Of a stretch of 64,000 nucleotides of DNA, positions 12,267 to 25,300 are shown piece after piece. The stretch is from assembly GCA_037833965.1 (NCBI GenBank), contig AP031353.1:6946501-7010500 (forward strand), read 5' to 3'. Below the pieces are notes generated by a model. It saw only the letters and a list, made by a program, of their open reading frames with translations. It was not told the DNA's origin and did no database searches. Position 1 is the first letter of the stretch; each line of letters begins with the position of its first letter. The position numbers and the translations under genes are program-made. Origin of the DNA: Marchantia polymorpha subsp. ruderalis (lineage: Eukaryota > Streptophyta > Marchantiopsida > Marchantiales > Marchantiaceae).

Positions 12267-12319
12267 CTTTGCATAGGCTATGCAAAGAATGTAATGGGCT
12301 ATGCAGCATAGCCCATTAC
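12267..12319. repeat. Two adjacent perfect hairpins sharing a GGCTATGCA core
   Basis: CTTTGCATAG-G-CTATGCAAAG at 12267-12287 is a 10-bp palindrome with a one-base centre. Three bases later GTAATGGGCTATG (12291-12303), loop CAG, then CATAGCCCATTAC (12307-12319) form a perfect 13-bp stem. Both contain GGCTATGCA, so the second may have arisen from the first by local copying. Confidence 0.8.
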
Positions 12320-13462
12320 CGGAAGGGAGTGTACTCCTTAGATAGGTCTGTACTTGATAAAAAAACAAGCCGAAGTGTTGATCCCTGATATAACATTTCA
12401 TCCCGTGACAAACAATTCAGATCTGAAACCAGAAAGCCTCCTGAAAATATATTCATAGAGAAAAGCAATAAGTTCATTTGACGTTACACTCCTACTTTCG
12501 TGTTTTTCTCTGTGCAGAGTGACAGGTTCCATCCTCTTTTCTCTCCAGATTGATTCAAGTGATAACAGGTCCTCGGTTAGTCGGAAATTGAGATAACTCA
12601 CTGTACGTTGTCGCTCGAAGGTCAAAGGTTAGAAAAGAACACCACAAGTCCAAGGCGCATCAAATAATGATTTATGATTCGTGTCACGCTATGTTGGTCC
12701 CTGGAAGTAGAGCGTCAAAGGCTCACCCCATGTGTTTAGTAAGAGTGCAGCTTCCAAGAGATGATAGATATGTCTGTTGTGCAACAGCTGGAAAATGAGG
12801 TTGGGACTTGAAGACAGTGTGATCCGGGTAGTAACTCCCGTGTTCATCTTCTCGAGTTTACACAGGTGTTCAGATCCTGCCCGAGGGATCGTGTTCGCTG
12901 ATCCAGCAGCTGTTGCTCACATTGACAAAAGGTTTAAGTTGCTTCTTTCGAGCTCTTGTGAAACATCACTTGACAGCTCCAGATCACAGCAGATTGCGCA
13001 CTTCTCTTTGATGGACGATCTGTTCGATTTGGGATCGTTTATTCACCGACTATTCATATACTCGACACAGACGTTCAAAGTGCTGCTCAAGGTTCAGACG
13101 CTCAAAGTCTGAACTGCCACGGGCCGCTCAGAGTTATATCGAGTTCAAAAGTTTCCCTGCGGTCTAAATGTACAGAGCTGAAAGTATAGAATGCTGGTTG
13201 TGTGTTGCTAGCTATCGATTTCAATAGGAAATGTGCCTATCTGTTGTTTTTCACAGTTTGATTCAATTTTCAAGATATTCAAGATATTCACTCTAAACAG
13301 TCTTACACAAACTACAGTTACTGCAACAGTCAACGACGCTACCCACTCGAATGAATCTATTAATCGATTAAACACAATAAATAACAAGGACTTACAGCGA
13401 TCATATTGTTCACCCCACATGCGATTAGATTGAGTGTGATATGAAACATTTGACCATTGTCA

Positions 13463-13488
13463 TTCAAATGGGATAAGTCCCATTTGAA
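13463..13488. repeat. Perfect 11-bp hairpin
   Basis: TTCAAATGGGA at 13463-13473, loop TAAG, then TCCCATTTGAA at 13478-13488. It lies in intergenic sequence with no neighbouring gene within about 3 kb. Confidence 0.8.
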
Positions 13489-15179
13489 GTAGCACTATAG
13501 TGTTAGCTTCTGTTGGTCGCTGGATGTCAGTATATGACCTCCTTTCCCTATGAAAAGCTGTTAGATATCAGGTTTTTTATTAGTCCATTGCAATCATTCA
13601 ACCTACACGGCGTGTTCTGTATACCGACATTTCCGCACAGTCCTACAGTCCCACGCGAAGGTGACTTGCGGTGACCCCGGAAAACGTCTACATGTTTGTT
13701 TACGTATCCACCTAATACTCTCGAGTCAGATGTGTCACATGAGTAGATTTTTCATAGCTTTGAAAATGCTCTGTCTCTTATGACATACATATCTGAAAAT
13801 ACGGGAAAAAATGAACTGAATAAAATATGACTCGATTTCAATCTTCTTCGCATTTGTAAATATTTATTAAGTCATGCTTTTATTTTTTTTGAACGAACAA
13901 ATCGCTTGGAAAAAACACAGCACTATGGATACATTCCGTATAGATACATTCAGTATTCATGAAAAAAGATTGAATAACAGCTCTTCTTATCAATTAGAAC
14001 ATAGCTCAAAATGTAAAAAAAAATTAACTTCGTGGGTTAAGGAAAAAAAATTGGTGGTTTGATACAGTTGCTATGAAACACTCCAAAAAGAAATATGTGG
14101 TTTCACAATAACTTTCTTCATATAGATCAAATGTAGTTGACGCTTACAATCGAGATTTTTTTGCGTATTAATCAATTCTAATTATATCATTTTGAATTGT
14201 AGAGCTGGTTGGATGAATTTATCAAATATTTGATGTTCAGGTATATTACTTTTTGAAACTCATTATCATTGAAGTTTATTGTGCATATGGTACGACCTTT
14301 TTCATAGATGTCTTGCAGATAAAACCAAAAAGTAGTAGTGACATATTGCAGATCTGTCATGATATTGCACTACCGTTCTTACAGCAATATCTGATCATGA
14401 TCTGAGACGATATCCAAAGCCTGCATCGGAGTCCAGCTCGGAAGAAACCCTACAAAGCTTTCGTGCTAGCTCGTTCGGACCTGCAAGGTACCATTCTCCA
14501 TCGATGAGCTGCACTCAGATCGAAGGGTCGCACTTTTTTTACACATACATCGTGCCCAACCTCCATTTCGTTCACGAAGATCCTCACCAGACCGACAGTA
14601 ATGGTCCAAACTAAATAAGCAGTATGTGAGAGGGCAAATCCACGTGGCAGCCTCTGCACGGGCCCTCGGCGACGAGATCTTCAAGTGATGCAATAAAGCT
14701 CGCAAAGAATCTGCCTTTGATGTTGGAAGACGATTAGACAAGAGGCTAATCACTGCTGTCATGAAGAGGCATGTGCGCACAATTTCTCATCGGAGCAAGC
14801 AACACGGATTAGTTGCTGAAGGAATCTCGTTGTCCTACCATGAAAGCAGTGTACTCCATTTTTTTTGGCATCTGGGATCAGGACACACCACTCTTATAGA
14901 ATGTACTCATCGAAATGAATAGTATGCGGGAAAACTCAACCTGCGTGAAAATTATAATGTCTCGAATTCCACACATAAAAAATTGTGATCATGTTTACAA
15001 AGAGGCAGTGCAATCTCCACCGCAGTACAACATCAGTCTCCTCTAGCGGTCCGATGTATACGAGGGGTTCTGGTGAGACATATCCAGACTTCATCGGAAA
15101 GATATCCAATTCCGCCAGTGATCTCCATCACCGATTTTGTCAACACAAATTTAGCCTCAAATCGACACGACCTCCTTTT

Positions 15180-15542
15180 TTAAATCAAGCACGGTGATCT
15201 GATCGATTTTCCTTTTCTGTGAGTTCTTACCAGTGTGTGCAAACTTTCTGCTCTCAGTCTCTTTTTGAGGCTATGGGACAAAGTGTCGTTCGAATCTTCA
15301 TAATCTTCCAGATACACCTCCCGATCCGAGAGAGAAGGGAACGGAAAGAGATTCTGATTATCCACCTGCCGACCCATGACTATGATCGAGACGTGTTGAT
15401 TTAATTCCTGGTCGGTGCAGATTTGGGAAAAGAATGAGCCTAGAGAAGGACCTAATAGATCACTGTTTGGATTCCAAGCTTCAGTTTCTCTTCCCCTCAC
15501 GTGAAACGAATGAGGTATCTCCAATTGCCATTTTCTTGCCAT
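15180..15542 (-). CDS. Hypothetical ORF, 120 aa
   Basis: The ATG at 15542 has a strong context (ACCATGGC) and the frame runs 120 codons. The peptide is hydrophilic, with an acidic stretch (REVYLEDYEDSNDT) and a basic C-terminus (RTHRKGKSIRS). No domain, signal or membrane segment is evident and I do not recognise it. It is transcribed away from the lipoxygenase promoter about 750 bases away. Confidence 0.25.
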   Translation of the reverse strand: MARKWQLEIPHSFHVRGRETEAWNPNSDLLGPSLGSFFSQICTDQELNQHVSIIVMGRQVDNQNLFPFPSLSDREVYLEDYEDSNDTLSHSLKKRLRAESLHTLVRTHRKGKSIRSPCLI

Positions 15543-16291
15543 GGTTGTATGCCAGCTGAGAGTTTTTCGCCATCGAACCTTCGATATTCTCTCGGTGGTT
15601 ACAATGTTCGGAATTCGCTTTTCTAATTATTGGAGTGGACCCCGCGATAACACTTTGGGCCCACCGCACGCAGGAAGAAGGATGGAACCCTCGCTCCATC
15701 GGATCTACACACAAAGCCGCAAGCTCTTTCAGAGCTCACTTCGCGAACAGTTGTCATCCGATTTGTGCCCGTTTCAGATCTAATGGTGCCAAAAATTATT
15801 GAGTCTTTAACACAAACACCACCGGCATGAGAAATACAGAACTGCATTTCTTCTCTTGGCGGCACTGCCATGTTCAGTTTTCAAAGCTCGGTTGGAAATC
15901 TACCATGTTCAAGCTGAAACAATTTGCATGCATTATCATGTTTGCTAAGCCAAATTACTGTGTCTCGACCACTCCTAACAAAATTTTATCACTGCTTATC
16001 AATTATTAAGAATAAGATTGAAAATGTGTTTCTTTCGTAGGCATGATTTACTTCAGCATATACAGCAAGTAGGTTTTCCAAACAGAGTGAAACATATCCT
16101 CTACGTCGTACTAATGGGGCTGAGTACCGAATAATACCTAGTAAGTGGAAGAAATATCTCTGACTTCCTGTCACAGCGGTTCACTGAGTTGTAATCGATC
16201 CTTAAACATCTTATCCATCTCGATTTTGGAATATCCTTTTTATGTTGCAGCTCCAGATGCGCGCGGAGCGGAAACCGTGTCGGAGCATGAG

Positions 16292-16299
16292 TATATAAA
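16292..16299 (+). promoter_or_regulatory. TATA box of the lipoxygenase gene
   Basis: TATATAAA within GAGTATATAAAGTCG lies about 30 bases before a plausible transcript start near 16325 and about 360 bases before the chosen initiator ATG. The leader between them is interrupted by a likely intron (16410-16637). Confidence 0.6.
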
Positions 16300-16409
16300 G
16301 TCGTAGGGACTTCAGCCAGGGCTATCAAGATCTCTCTCAAGGTGATCTCATCAGATCGCAGAGTGAGAAGTTACCTTTTTAGGAGTTCACAACAGATTCG
16401 GAGTCCAAG

Positions 16410-16637
16410 GTGAGTTTCTCGAAATCAAAAATTTGACATTCAGCTCTTTCTTCGGAACTAATGTTCAAGTTTTTACATCAATGTCGCCTGTGTATCTTCG
16501 AGTCCTTCGTTCTCTCATCTCGGTTTTCACAAGCATGGATTCGAGGTAATGGCACCATTCTGTCTTGTCCCGTCAGATCAGTTCCATGTACTAAAGTCGA
16601 TTATGCCTTTTGATGCTTATTATTTCCATGTCTGCAG
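16410..16637 (+). other. Probable 5' leader intron of the lipoxygenase gene
   Basis: The donor is AAG|GTGAGT at 16410 and the acceptor is TCTGCAG at 16637. Splicing brings the leader to 21 bases upstream of the ATG at 16658. It is inferred from splice consensus only. Confidence 0.5.
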
Positions 16638-16657
16638 GCAGCAACCAGAAGTTTGCA

Positions 16658-19600
16658 ATGCTTAGTGTCCGAGCCCCATTTCGAGTTTCTGCACATGCTG
16701 TAGCTCCTTCCAACCCCTGCGCTACTCCCTCAGCATGCACCCGGTCCTCAGTCTGTTCCAAATCTTCTTCATTGATGGGTACCGCAGTCCATTGTGGACC
16801 TCACGAGAATTCCATGTCACAGCAGCTCCCGCAAGGATATGGCAAAAGCCTTCATCCAGTGCGAGCAAGCCTCAGAGATCTCGTTCCAGATCCGCTGCAT
16901 CTTTTCGATCATAAGAAGGACCAGGTGCAAGTTGAAGGGGAGCTGCTCATTTCGAACAGGACAGTCCTTGATTTCGACCAACCAGTAGCCAGTCTCGTAG
17001 ACAAGAATGTGGACCTCCTCGGTTTGGGAAAAATTCAGTTTCAGCTCGTCAGTGAGGATCTCGACAGTAAGTTTTCAAAGCCCTCGCGGATCAAATTCTG
17101 TAGTGCATGTGAGTGCGATCAGGAGAATTCTTCGTTCTCTCCTTAGAGCTGACTTCTAGCCCAAGATCTGCAGAGTCGAGGTCTTATCATGCATGCAAGC
17201 CACTGCAGGCTGATCAGAGTTCAGACTCCTCTACAAATTTCCAGCAGCTCAAGTTTTAGTACGTGAGAAGAAGAGACGTAGTGTTGTGAAATTTGAATGT
17301 GTACGTTAGTGATTAACGCTCTCAATCGTGGATTCAGATGATAGAGGTTGAAATTTAACGAAGAAGAAGAAAAATGCGAAATTCAAGAGGGTAGAATCCT
17401 TGACCACATTTTGCCTGGGAATCAAGCAGAACCAAGGAGGAGCCTGCATATCTCGATGTGGAATGAAATTCACATTTACTTTTAGTGAAATTTAATTCTG
17501 CTGGTTTATGTATGCACAGAAAACGGGAAGCCCAAACTGACCGAAGCTGCCGTGGTGGAAAACTACGCGTTATCGAATATATCACCACTGGCTGGTCAGA
17601 AAAAGTACAGAATCAACTTCCAAGTCGACCCTGATTTCGGGAAAATCGGAGCTGTTGTGGTCAGGAACAGTCATCTGAACGAGTTTTTTCTCCACTCGTT
17701 GTCTCTTAAACTGGCCGGCGGCAAAGTAGTGGACTTCTTCTGTAACTCTTGGGTCAATCCAGAGTCATATGAATTGCAGTTTAGAAATGGGATAAATTAC
17801 ACTCCTCTACCTGACCGCGTATTCTTTCTTAACAAGGTAAATCCACAACATTTGATTAAGTTCAATTCGATTTAGAGGCGCTTGATAAGATCCCGACGAC
17901 CTTCCACGATCGTAGAAGCCAGCATTCACTTATATAATTCACTTAGAAGCCAGGATTAGAGGCGTATACTTTTTGCATATCCAACAAGCCGCAGTTTATA
18001 TATATGAGGCTATATATGGCTTACTGGTTCATGCCCTGATCTAAATATTTCGTTCTCATTTATTCAATTGCTTACAGTCCATGACAATTATCCGTCTTCC
18101 GTTCTGCAGGCATGTCTTCCAGAAGATACACCAGCAGGTCTGAAAGCTTACAGAGAAGAAGATTTGAAATACTTAAAGGGAACTGGTAAGGGAATGAGAG
18201 TTTTTTCTGACAGGATCTACGACTATGACGTGTACAATGATCTGGGTAAACCGGATTCCTATCCTCCCGTCATGCGACCTGTCCTGGGTGGTGACAATCT
18301 CCCCTACCCCCGTCGGTGCAGAACGGGGCGAGGATATAGTAGCACGAAAAATCCAGCAGTGCCCTCAGGTATTGTTTCAAGCTAATTCTGCTGCTTGCCA
18401 TGGCCCTCCACTTCCAGTTTATAAGCTCAATTCTATTGTACTGACAGTGCACACACTGCAAGATAGTCAGTGTAGCCTCCACAGAGAAGCTCAAATGAAT
18501 AGAAACAAGATATGGCATTTCTGGAGCTGAGTTTTGCTGGATCTACGCTTGCAGATCCTCCGTCAGAGAAGGAGATGGGTTCAGAAGGCATAATAGCACT
18601 TGGTCCTTTGGTAGGACTCATGGATTTCTACGTTCCCTGCGATGAGTTTTTCGGTGGAGAGAAAACGAGTGCGTTTTTAGCAGTCGGACTGAAGTCTGTC
18701 GCCCACTCTATAGTTCCAATTCTTAAAGATCTCTTCACGGGAGACAGAACCGCCCACTTCGATAGTATACAAGACTTCAAAGACTTGTATGCGAAGGGGG
18801 TCAAGATAGACACGAGCCAAGCAACTAAAGACGGTCCCCTTGTCTTCGTTGATTCGTTCTTCAACGCCTCTGGCGATGACAAAGGCGTCCTCAAATTTCC
18901 CGTTCCTCAAGTATTCGCGAGTAAGCTGCTTTCTAGGACCAGACCACTTCAATTCCATTAAGCATTACATCATGCCGCTCTAACATCGATATCGTTTCAT
19001 ATAAAATGTTGCAAGGTAGTTCAAGTGGACATCAGTCAGGTGTCATGTAACACTTCACACACGTGCTATCCGTCTTACTTTAAATTTCGAAACTCGGGAT
19101 ATAACTGATCATTCTGCAGAGAGCGACTTCGCTTGGAATGAGGATGAGGAGCTTGGTCGTCAAACCCTGGCCGGGTTGAATCCAGTTGTCATCCAAGCTT
19201 TGACGGTAAGCTTCTACCATGATGATTAACACGTGTGTACATGTTGGCTTGTGTTCCTCGGTTTCCAAATGCTGTATAAGAAAATTGAAATCTAGATGTC
19301 TGAAATTTTTCCTCCATATTGATGTCTAGGTAGGTATTTCTGCTGTGCACTCAGAGTTTGCATAAGTTGATGTGTGCAGCAATATCCTCCCAAAAGTACC
19401 TTGGGTCTCCCGGAGGACGTGTATGGTCCCAACTCCGTCTTGACAGACGAACACATCTTGCCGTATTTGGAAGGACTCAGCGTGCAGCAGGTACTGAAAA
19501 TCGCTTTCACAATTCTCATCGAATTTGGCTTCCAAAGAACTAAGACCTACTAAGGTCATGGTTTCTAGGAAGAGTATACTTTAGAGAAGGCTGCATCTCG

Positions 19601-21458
19601 TTCAGTTTGCTTAATGCCACCTTTGCCTCAATAGAACTCTGTCCCTCGTCAAGAACTAACACAGTAGTGTCGCACTTGCAGGCAATTGATGCCAAGAAGC
19701 TGTTCATCATTGATTATCATGATCCTTTTGCCGTTTACCTTCCGAAGATACTCAGCGGCAAGTGGGGAGATAAGAAGAGAGGCTACGCTCCAAGAGCGAT
19801 ATTTTTTTACAACAAGGAGGGAGCCATGATGCCCATCGCCATTGAGCTCTCCAAGCCTGAAGGAAGTACCTTCAAGCACACAGTGTACACCCCACCGTTG
19901 AGAAAGGGAGACATAAATCCCTACTGGAATTTAGCCAAAGCACACTTCAATGCAATCGATTTTGGTTACCATGAGCTCATCAGCCACTGGTACTCGATCC
20001 TTTCCGTCCGTCCGTCGTTCTTAATTTTGGCAATATACATCAGGCTTTTGATAGACGAGGTTCGGTGATGAATTCCCTTTCTAGGTGAAGTTGCTCTGAA
20101 GAGAGATCAGTAGCAGCGAGATCTGATCAATGTCTCTGTGTATAACAGGTTGAGGACGCATGCAGTTATGGAGCCATTTGTCATTGCAACTCGAAGGCAA
20201 TTGAGTACAATCCACCCAATCTATAGTCTTCTGATTCCTTGCTTCAAGAACACTATGATGATCAACGCCGCAGCACGAGTAGCTCTCATCAATTCTAATG
20301 GAATTATCGAGAGTTACTTTCTTCCTGGAGAATACTCTATGGAAATGTCAGCTGTCATGTATGGCCTCACCTGGACTTTCGAGAAGCAAGCACTACCCAA
20401 TGATCTGATCTCAAGGTTCGTAAAACTCGCCCCTCCTCGCTGAGTTCAGACACATCAACATTTTATTTTTTAGTAAACGATTTAACATAATCATCCCGTT
20501 CAAGATATATAACCCAGTCTACTGAAAGATCCGTGATATAACTTTTATAAGAATCTACCAGAAGAAGAATATAGAGGAGATCTTCGATTCTTCGGATGGT
20601 TGAGAAAAGAAGTACGGGACAACGATAGAGATAGAAAACAATCTTGAAAAATGAGCAATTAATATAAAGGTGCATCCAATTTGCTCAAAGATATACTCCT
20701 GTCCTGCGCGCAGAGGTATGGCGGTGCCAGACGAAACAGAGAAAGCGGGTGTAAAGTTGGTCATAGACGACTATCCTTTTGCCGAGGACGCACTGGATCT
20801 GTGGGCGGCTCTTCACGACTGGATCACCGAGTACGTGAACATCGCGTACAAATCAGACGAAGCAGTGCGAGGCGACACGGAGCTGCAGGCGTGGTGGAAC
20901 GAGATCGTCACAGTGGGCCACGCTGACATCAAGACGGGATGGCCCAAGGCAGACTCTCGAGCAAGCTTGGTCGACATCTGCTGCACCATCCACTGGATCG
21001 CCGGGCCTCACCACGCCGCCGTCAACTTCGGCCAGTACTCGTACGCCGGCTTCATGCCCAACAAGCCGTCCACGTGCCTGCGCTGGATCCCCGACGAGGG
21101 CACTGCCGAAGCTCAAGAGCTCGAGCAGAATCCATTCCTGTACCTGCTGAAGACGGTGGCCACTGAGCTCATCACTCTTCCGATCATGACCACAGTTGAG
21201 CTCCTAGCGCAGCATGGCACAGACGAGGAGTACCTCGGAGATCGGAACGACCTGTGGACTTCGGATCCACTCGTGCAGCAGGCGTTCAAGAAACATTCGG
21301 AGAGAATCGCAGCTCTGCAAAGTGAATTCGAGCAGAGGAACAGCGATTCGACGAAGAGGAACAGATCTGGGCCGACCAACGTCCCTTACACTCTTCTGTA
21401 CCCGCACTCTGGGCCCGGTCTGACCGGTCGAGGGGTCCCCAACAGCATATCCATCTGA
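16658..21458 (+). CDS. LOX: Lipoxygenase, plastid 13-LOX type (955 aa, nine coding exons)
   Basis: Non-heme iron dioxygenase that adds O2 to linoleic or linolenic acid, feeding oxylipin synthesis. Exons: 16658-17066, 17520-17836, 18110-18368, 18555-18920, 19120-19205, 19380-19490, 19682-19989, 20149-20415, 20714-21458; all junctions are GT-AG and in phase. Residues 1 to about 60 are Ser/Ala/Arg-rich with few acids, like a chloroplast transit peptide. A PLAT/LH2 domain (about 100-245, with CNSWV) precedes the catalytic domain, which has [22 protein letters not shown] and [17 protein letters not shown]. Iron ligands by family alignment are His613, His618, His808, Asn812 and C-terminal Ile955 (GVPNSISI). 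Phe follows IIESY where 9-LOX has Val, which favours 13-specificity. The usual PHYRDT is PCFKNT here. The gene looks intact and its last codons begin a minisatellite. Confidence 0.95.
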
Positions 21459-22100
21459 TACTAACCACAGATTCCGACGTTTATCATACCCAGCAACGGT
21501 TGTTAACTCACCATCGGGTTATGAGATAACAGCTGAAGATATACTTGAAAGTCGGTTGCAGCACAGCCCAACATTGGGTGCCTATGCCCATGGGTTTTGG
21601 GTGACATTATTTTTCCATGGTCCGGCACAAGAAGTGCTATGGGCAGTGTCCCCAACAGCATATCCATCTGATAGTAACCACATATTCCGACGTTTATCAT
21701 ACCCAGCAACGGTTGTTAACTCAACGTCGGGTCATGAGATAACAGCTGAAGATATACTTGAAAGTCGGTTGCAACACAGCCCAACAGGGTTGGGTGCCCA
21801 TGCCCATGGGTTTTGGGTGACATTCTTTTTCCATGGGTGGGCACAAGAAATGCTATGGGCAGTGTCCCCAACAGCATATTCATCTGATAGTAACCACAGA
21901 TTCCGAGGGTTATCATACCCAGGAACGGTTATTATCAATCTTAATCTCAATTTCAACGTCGGGTCATGAGATAACAGCTGAAGATATACTTGAAAGTCGG
22001 TTGCAGCACAGCCCAACATGGGGTGCCCGTGCCCATGCCCATGGGTTTTGGGTGACATTATTTTTCCATGGGTGGGCACAAGAAATGCTATGGGCAGTGT
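21435..22100. repeat. Minisatellite, three units of 213-237 bp, starting inside the LOX stop region
   Basis: Units are 21435-21647, 21648-21863 and 21864-22100. Each begins GTCCCCAACAGCATATCC or a close variant. In unit 1 these bases are the lipoxygenase codons for VPNSISI and the TGA stop. All units carry the segments GAGATAACAGCTGAAGATAT and CCATGGGTTTTGGGTGACAT. Unit 3 has an extra run of about 20 bases near 21930. Each unit also holds an imperfect inverted repeat pairing GTGCCCATGCCCATGG with CCATGGGTGGGCAC about 20 bases later. There is no coding potential apart from the overlap. Confidence 0.9.
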
Positions 22101-22356
22101 TTGAGGGCAGATCCAACCAAGAATGGGTGTAACCGGGTAATACATTTAACACAATTGGCGTAATTTGAATAGCATGGGTAGGAACAGGTAATGCTATGGG
22201 TGGGCAGAGGTCACTGTTGATGGTTATGGTCTGGGTACAGATTTGGAGTGAAATGTTGGCCTCTGGTTAGCAGGCACTCGAAGTTTGACGGAGGAGGATT
22301 AGTCTCTAGGTTTGTAGAAGCTCAGTACGCATCTGATGTGCATAGTCGCGTTGAGA

Positions 22357-22362
22357 AATAAA
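22357..22362 (+). terminator. Candidate polyadenylation signal AATAAA
   Basis: AATAAA occurs about 900 bases after the lipoxygenase stop, beyond the minisatellite. It would imply a long 3' UTR carrying the whole repeat array. Plant signals are degenerate, so the real site may be nearer. Confidence 0.2.
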
Positions 22363-25300
22363 AGTATATGAATTTATCACGAAGGTCCACCACGTTCCAT
22401 GTCATATCTTGGCGCTCTTCTCTCGCACCACTAGACAAATGCCTCTGACAATTTTGTAAGTTGAATCTAACATGTAATGTTGGTTAATGTATGTTCGTGG
22501 ATTTTTGCGGTTCAAATATAGCTCCATCAAACTGTAATATCTAATATATATTATGAGTAGAGGGAAATTTTCTCTGTTTGAAAAAAGTTAGCAATTCTTA
22601 AGACTCTTGATTCACTATTATGTTAATATTCTGAATTTTAGCTGCAATCAAGATGTTTTACAAGAATAAATTTATAGAGTATTTGATATAGTTAATATTA
22701 ATGTGTCAGTCATGAAAAGAATGGTGGAAAAAATGGGAATTCGATACAATTCAACACTGAAAACATCAAGGTTTTCGAGAAGTGTAAATGCAATAAAGAT
22801 AATCACTTATTACACACAAATATCTCTTTCAATTAGCATTTGAACTTGTTATCACTTGATAGATATCGATAGATCTTCACAATGCACACAATATCAAAAT
22901 GAAAGCGAAGAATAAGAAACCATCCCCCTGCAGAAGGAATTATTTTTTGAAGTTTTTGTCACATAATGAGCTTGCGGACAATATCATGCTCCTCAAGTTG
23001 AGGATACAAAGAGTATTATGTTGGCAACCTTCTGAAATGTGTCATAAATAAGTTGTCCATTACCAAAATCAAAAAGACCGCAACGCAGATCAAGAAAGTC
23101 TGGAAGCTCCGTATATTCTCTGTGTAGCCGTCCAATCAATTAGAAATAAAAAAAATCCTTAGGCTTGTTCTACTGAGATGAAAATCAAGAAGAATATGTT
23201 TGCGGAGACAAGTGGGGAGTAACTACAGTAGAGTGCTCTGCACCTTCTTTTAGTTTCATGGAAGTGTTCTGTAGTGAAACATGTGTCGTTCGAGTGGCTT
23301 AAGATTTTTTCACTTTCGCGCTCAGATTGATCGATAGTTGAGTTAAGCAAACACGTCTTCTATCAGAGGTCTGTTGTTGTTGTATTTTGGTGATGGTATC
23401 TATTGTGGACATGATCTTGAACATATGTTGGACCATAATGGGACCATAGTTTATATGTTAGCATATCATGACCACCTACAAAAATAAATACCGGTTTTGA
23501 GGATGGAGTGGACGGGTTGCAGAGTATGGACTTTTCATATGATCCATGTCTGTCCCTCTTTGCATGAATCTTCCGAGTCTTCAGATATCCCCGGGACTGA
23601 TAGTGTTGCATGGCTTATTTCTAGTGAGGACAGTACGGAGATAATTTGGTCCGCGTCTATATCTTTTCTGTACGAATCTCACGGCTACTTTGGAAGTATC
23701 AAATTTATCATCTTTGCATGGTTGAGTGTACCATTTGACCTGATGAAGTAAATATGACCCGCTCGTCCCCGATTGAAATCTCCTGCTTTTCCTACTAGAA
23801 ATTTCAGTTTTTCATTATTGCATTGTGAAAGTCACGATCTGATTTTATTGGACCTATATTTTATGAGGGTTTCCAGTTCTTAGTAAATACCCACCGGCTT
23901 CTCTCGAAAGAATAAGTGAGTCATGTGTATCTCGAAACAAGAAGTGGCAGAACGTGTATGGATGAGACACAAATCGTGGCCTTGAACTTGCATGATATAC
24001 AAGTTGCTGGATTAGCATGGATGATGATCGGACGTCCTGTAGTACGGGAGAATGTAGGTAGCTCTCACGCACAAGCTCACAATATTAATAAGTGGATACC
24101 GAGCCCAAACTCCGAGACGAACACATATTCAATATCTTATCTCGAAACTTAGCCAACTGTACATAACCGATAACAGATGGATATTCCCTCACGCCGAAGG
24201 GACTTGACAGATTCGAGTGTTGTACAGGAGTTCATCAGTTGTACAGCGTGATCAGTTGTTTAAGATTACTGTTCTTGCGGGAGTAATCTTCTTTGGACTT
24301 CTATATTAGGATGCTTCTATGGAAGGTGCTTTTTAGTGTACCTGACTAAGCCTGAGTACTGTAATGCCTATTCAGTCCTTGCTGCTATCTTTTGTGCTCT
24401 CACGATCTCGAGCATGCGAGTTTGCATGCCTCAACGAGGTCTATTTCTAGTTTTCCGGGCAATCTCACTACAGAACTTCCACTTCGGTGAATCCAATTGA
24501 TTCAAGCAGTCTTGTCATTTCATCCTGAGACCTTAATTTGGCCCCCTTCAGCATTTAAGTACACATGTTGGACCAAGCTGCGCCAGGGTTCTCGATCGGA
24601 TCACTTTCGTAATCCAGACGCAAGGAAAGGGACTCAGCTTGTCCACAATGAGGGATTCTCCTGATTGCATTCTTCAGACTCTTGCAGCATTGCTGGTCAT
24701 TCCAGTTGACTAACACGATTGCAACACAGGCAGGAGCCGATGTGACAGACCATCAGAAGGACGTATAATGCTGATGCTTAATTGTCATAAGCCACATTCA
24801 TAAGCTCATCAACCTTCACTCACTTCAGATGAAAAGTCCTCACCTTCAATTCATCAATTCCACTTCTGGAATTTGGTCTAGAAATTTTCCGCCCAGGTGA
24901 TCAACTCGTGCATGAGAGAAAACAAACTCATTTTTCGAACAATTTTTCGGCCCTGTGGCTTCTCAACCCTCAATCAAATAACTCTTACTGCCACCCCTTG
25001 GAGCTGAATCAAGCTGCATGCACACCTGAAAGTCAAACGAAGGTGATGAGAACTGGCATAGTTCGGCGCTTCATCTCGTCCATTCAGAGCATTCACCGTC
25101 ATGAACTATTCGTCGATTCTACACTGCCTTGCTCAGGACAAGGGTATTGGAAATTCCAGCATTTCTTCGCTAGCCAACACAGATTGTCTCCTGAATCGTT
25201 TCCCAAGTACAGGAAATCTTCAAAGTCCAAAGGCATTGACTGGTCTCGTTTTTCTCTGCTGCCATCGTAATCGACTGGAACACGGCCACAAATGCGTTGG

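Larger units (their letters stand above)
9819..16290. other. Intergenic stretch with only doubtful ORFs and a few hairpins
   Basis: No domain, tRNA, rRNA or recognisable transposon protein was seen. Features listed separately are hairpins at 12267-12319 and 13463-13488 and two unconvincing ORFs at 10280-10771 (plus) and 15180-15542 (minus). Composition is roughly even, becoming AT-rich between about 13.8 and 14.4 kb. Confidence 0.6.

Noticed and set aside
21556..22152. Several 60-137-codon frames on both strands in the minisatellite
   Set aside because: They are repeat-derived, occur in both orientations, and differ between units by frame-shifting indels.
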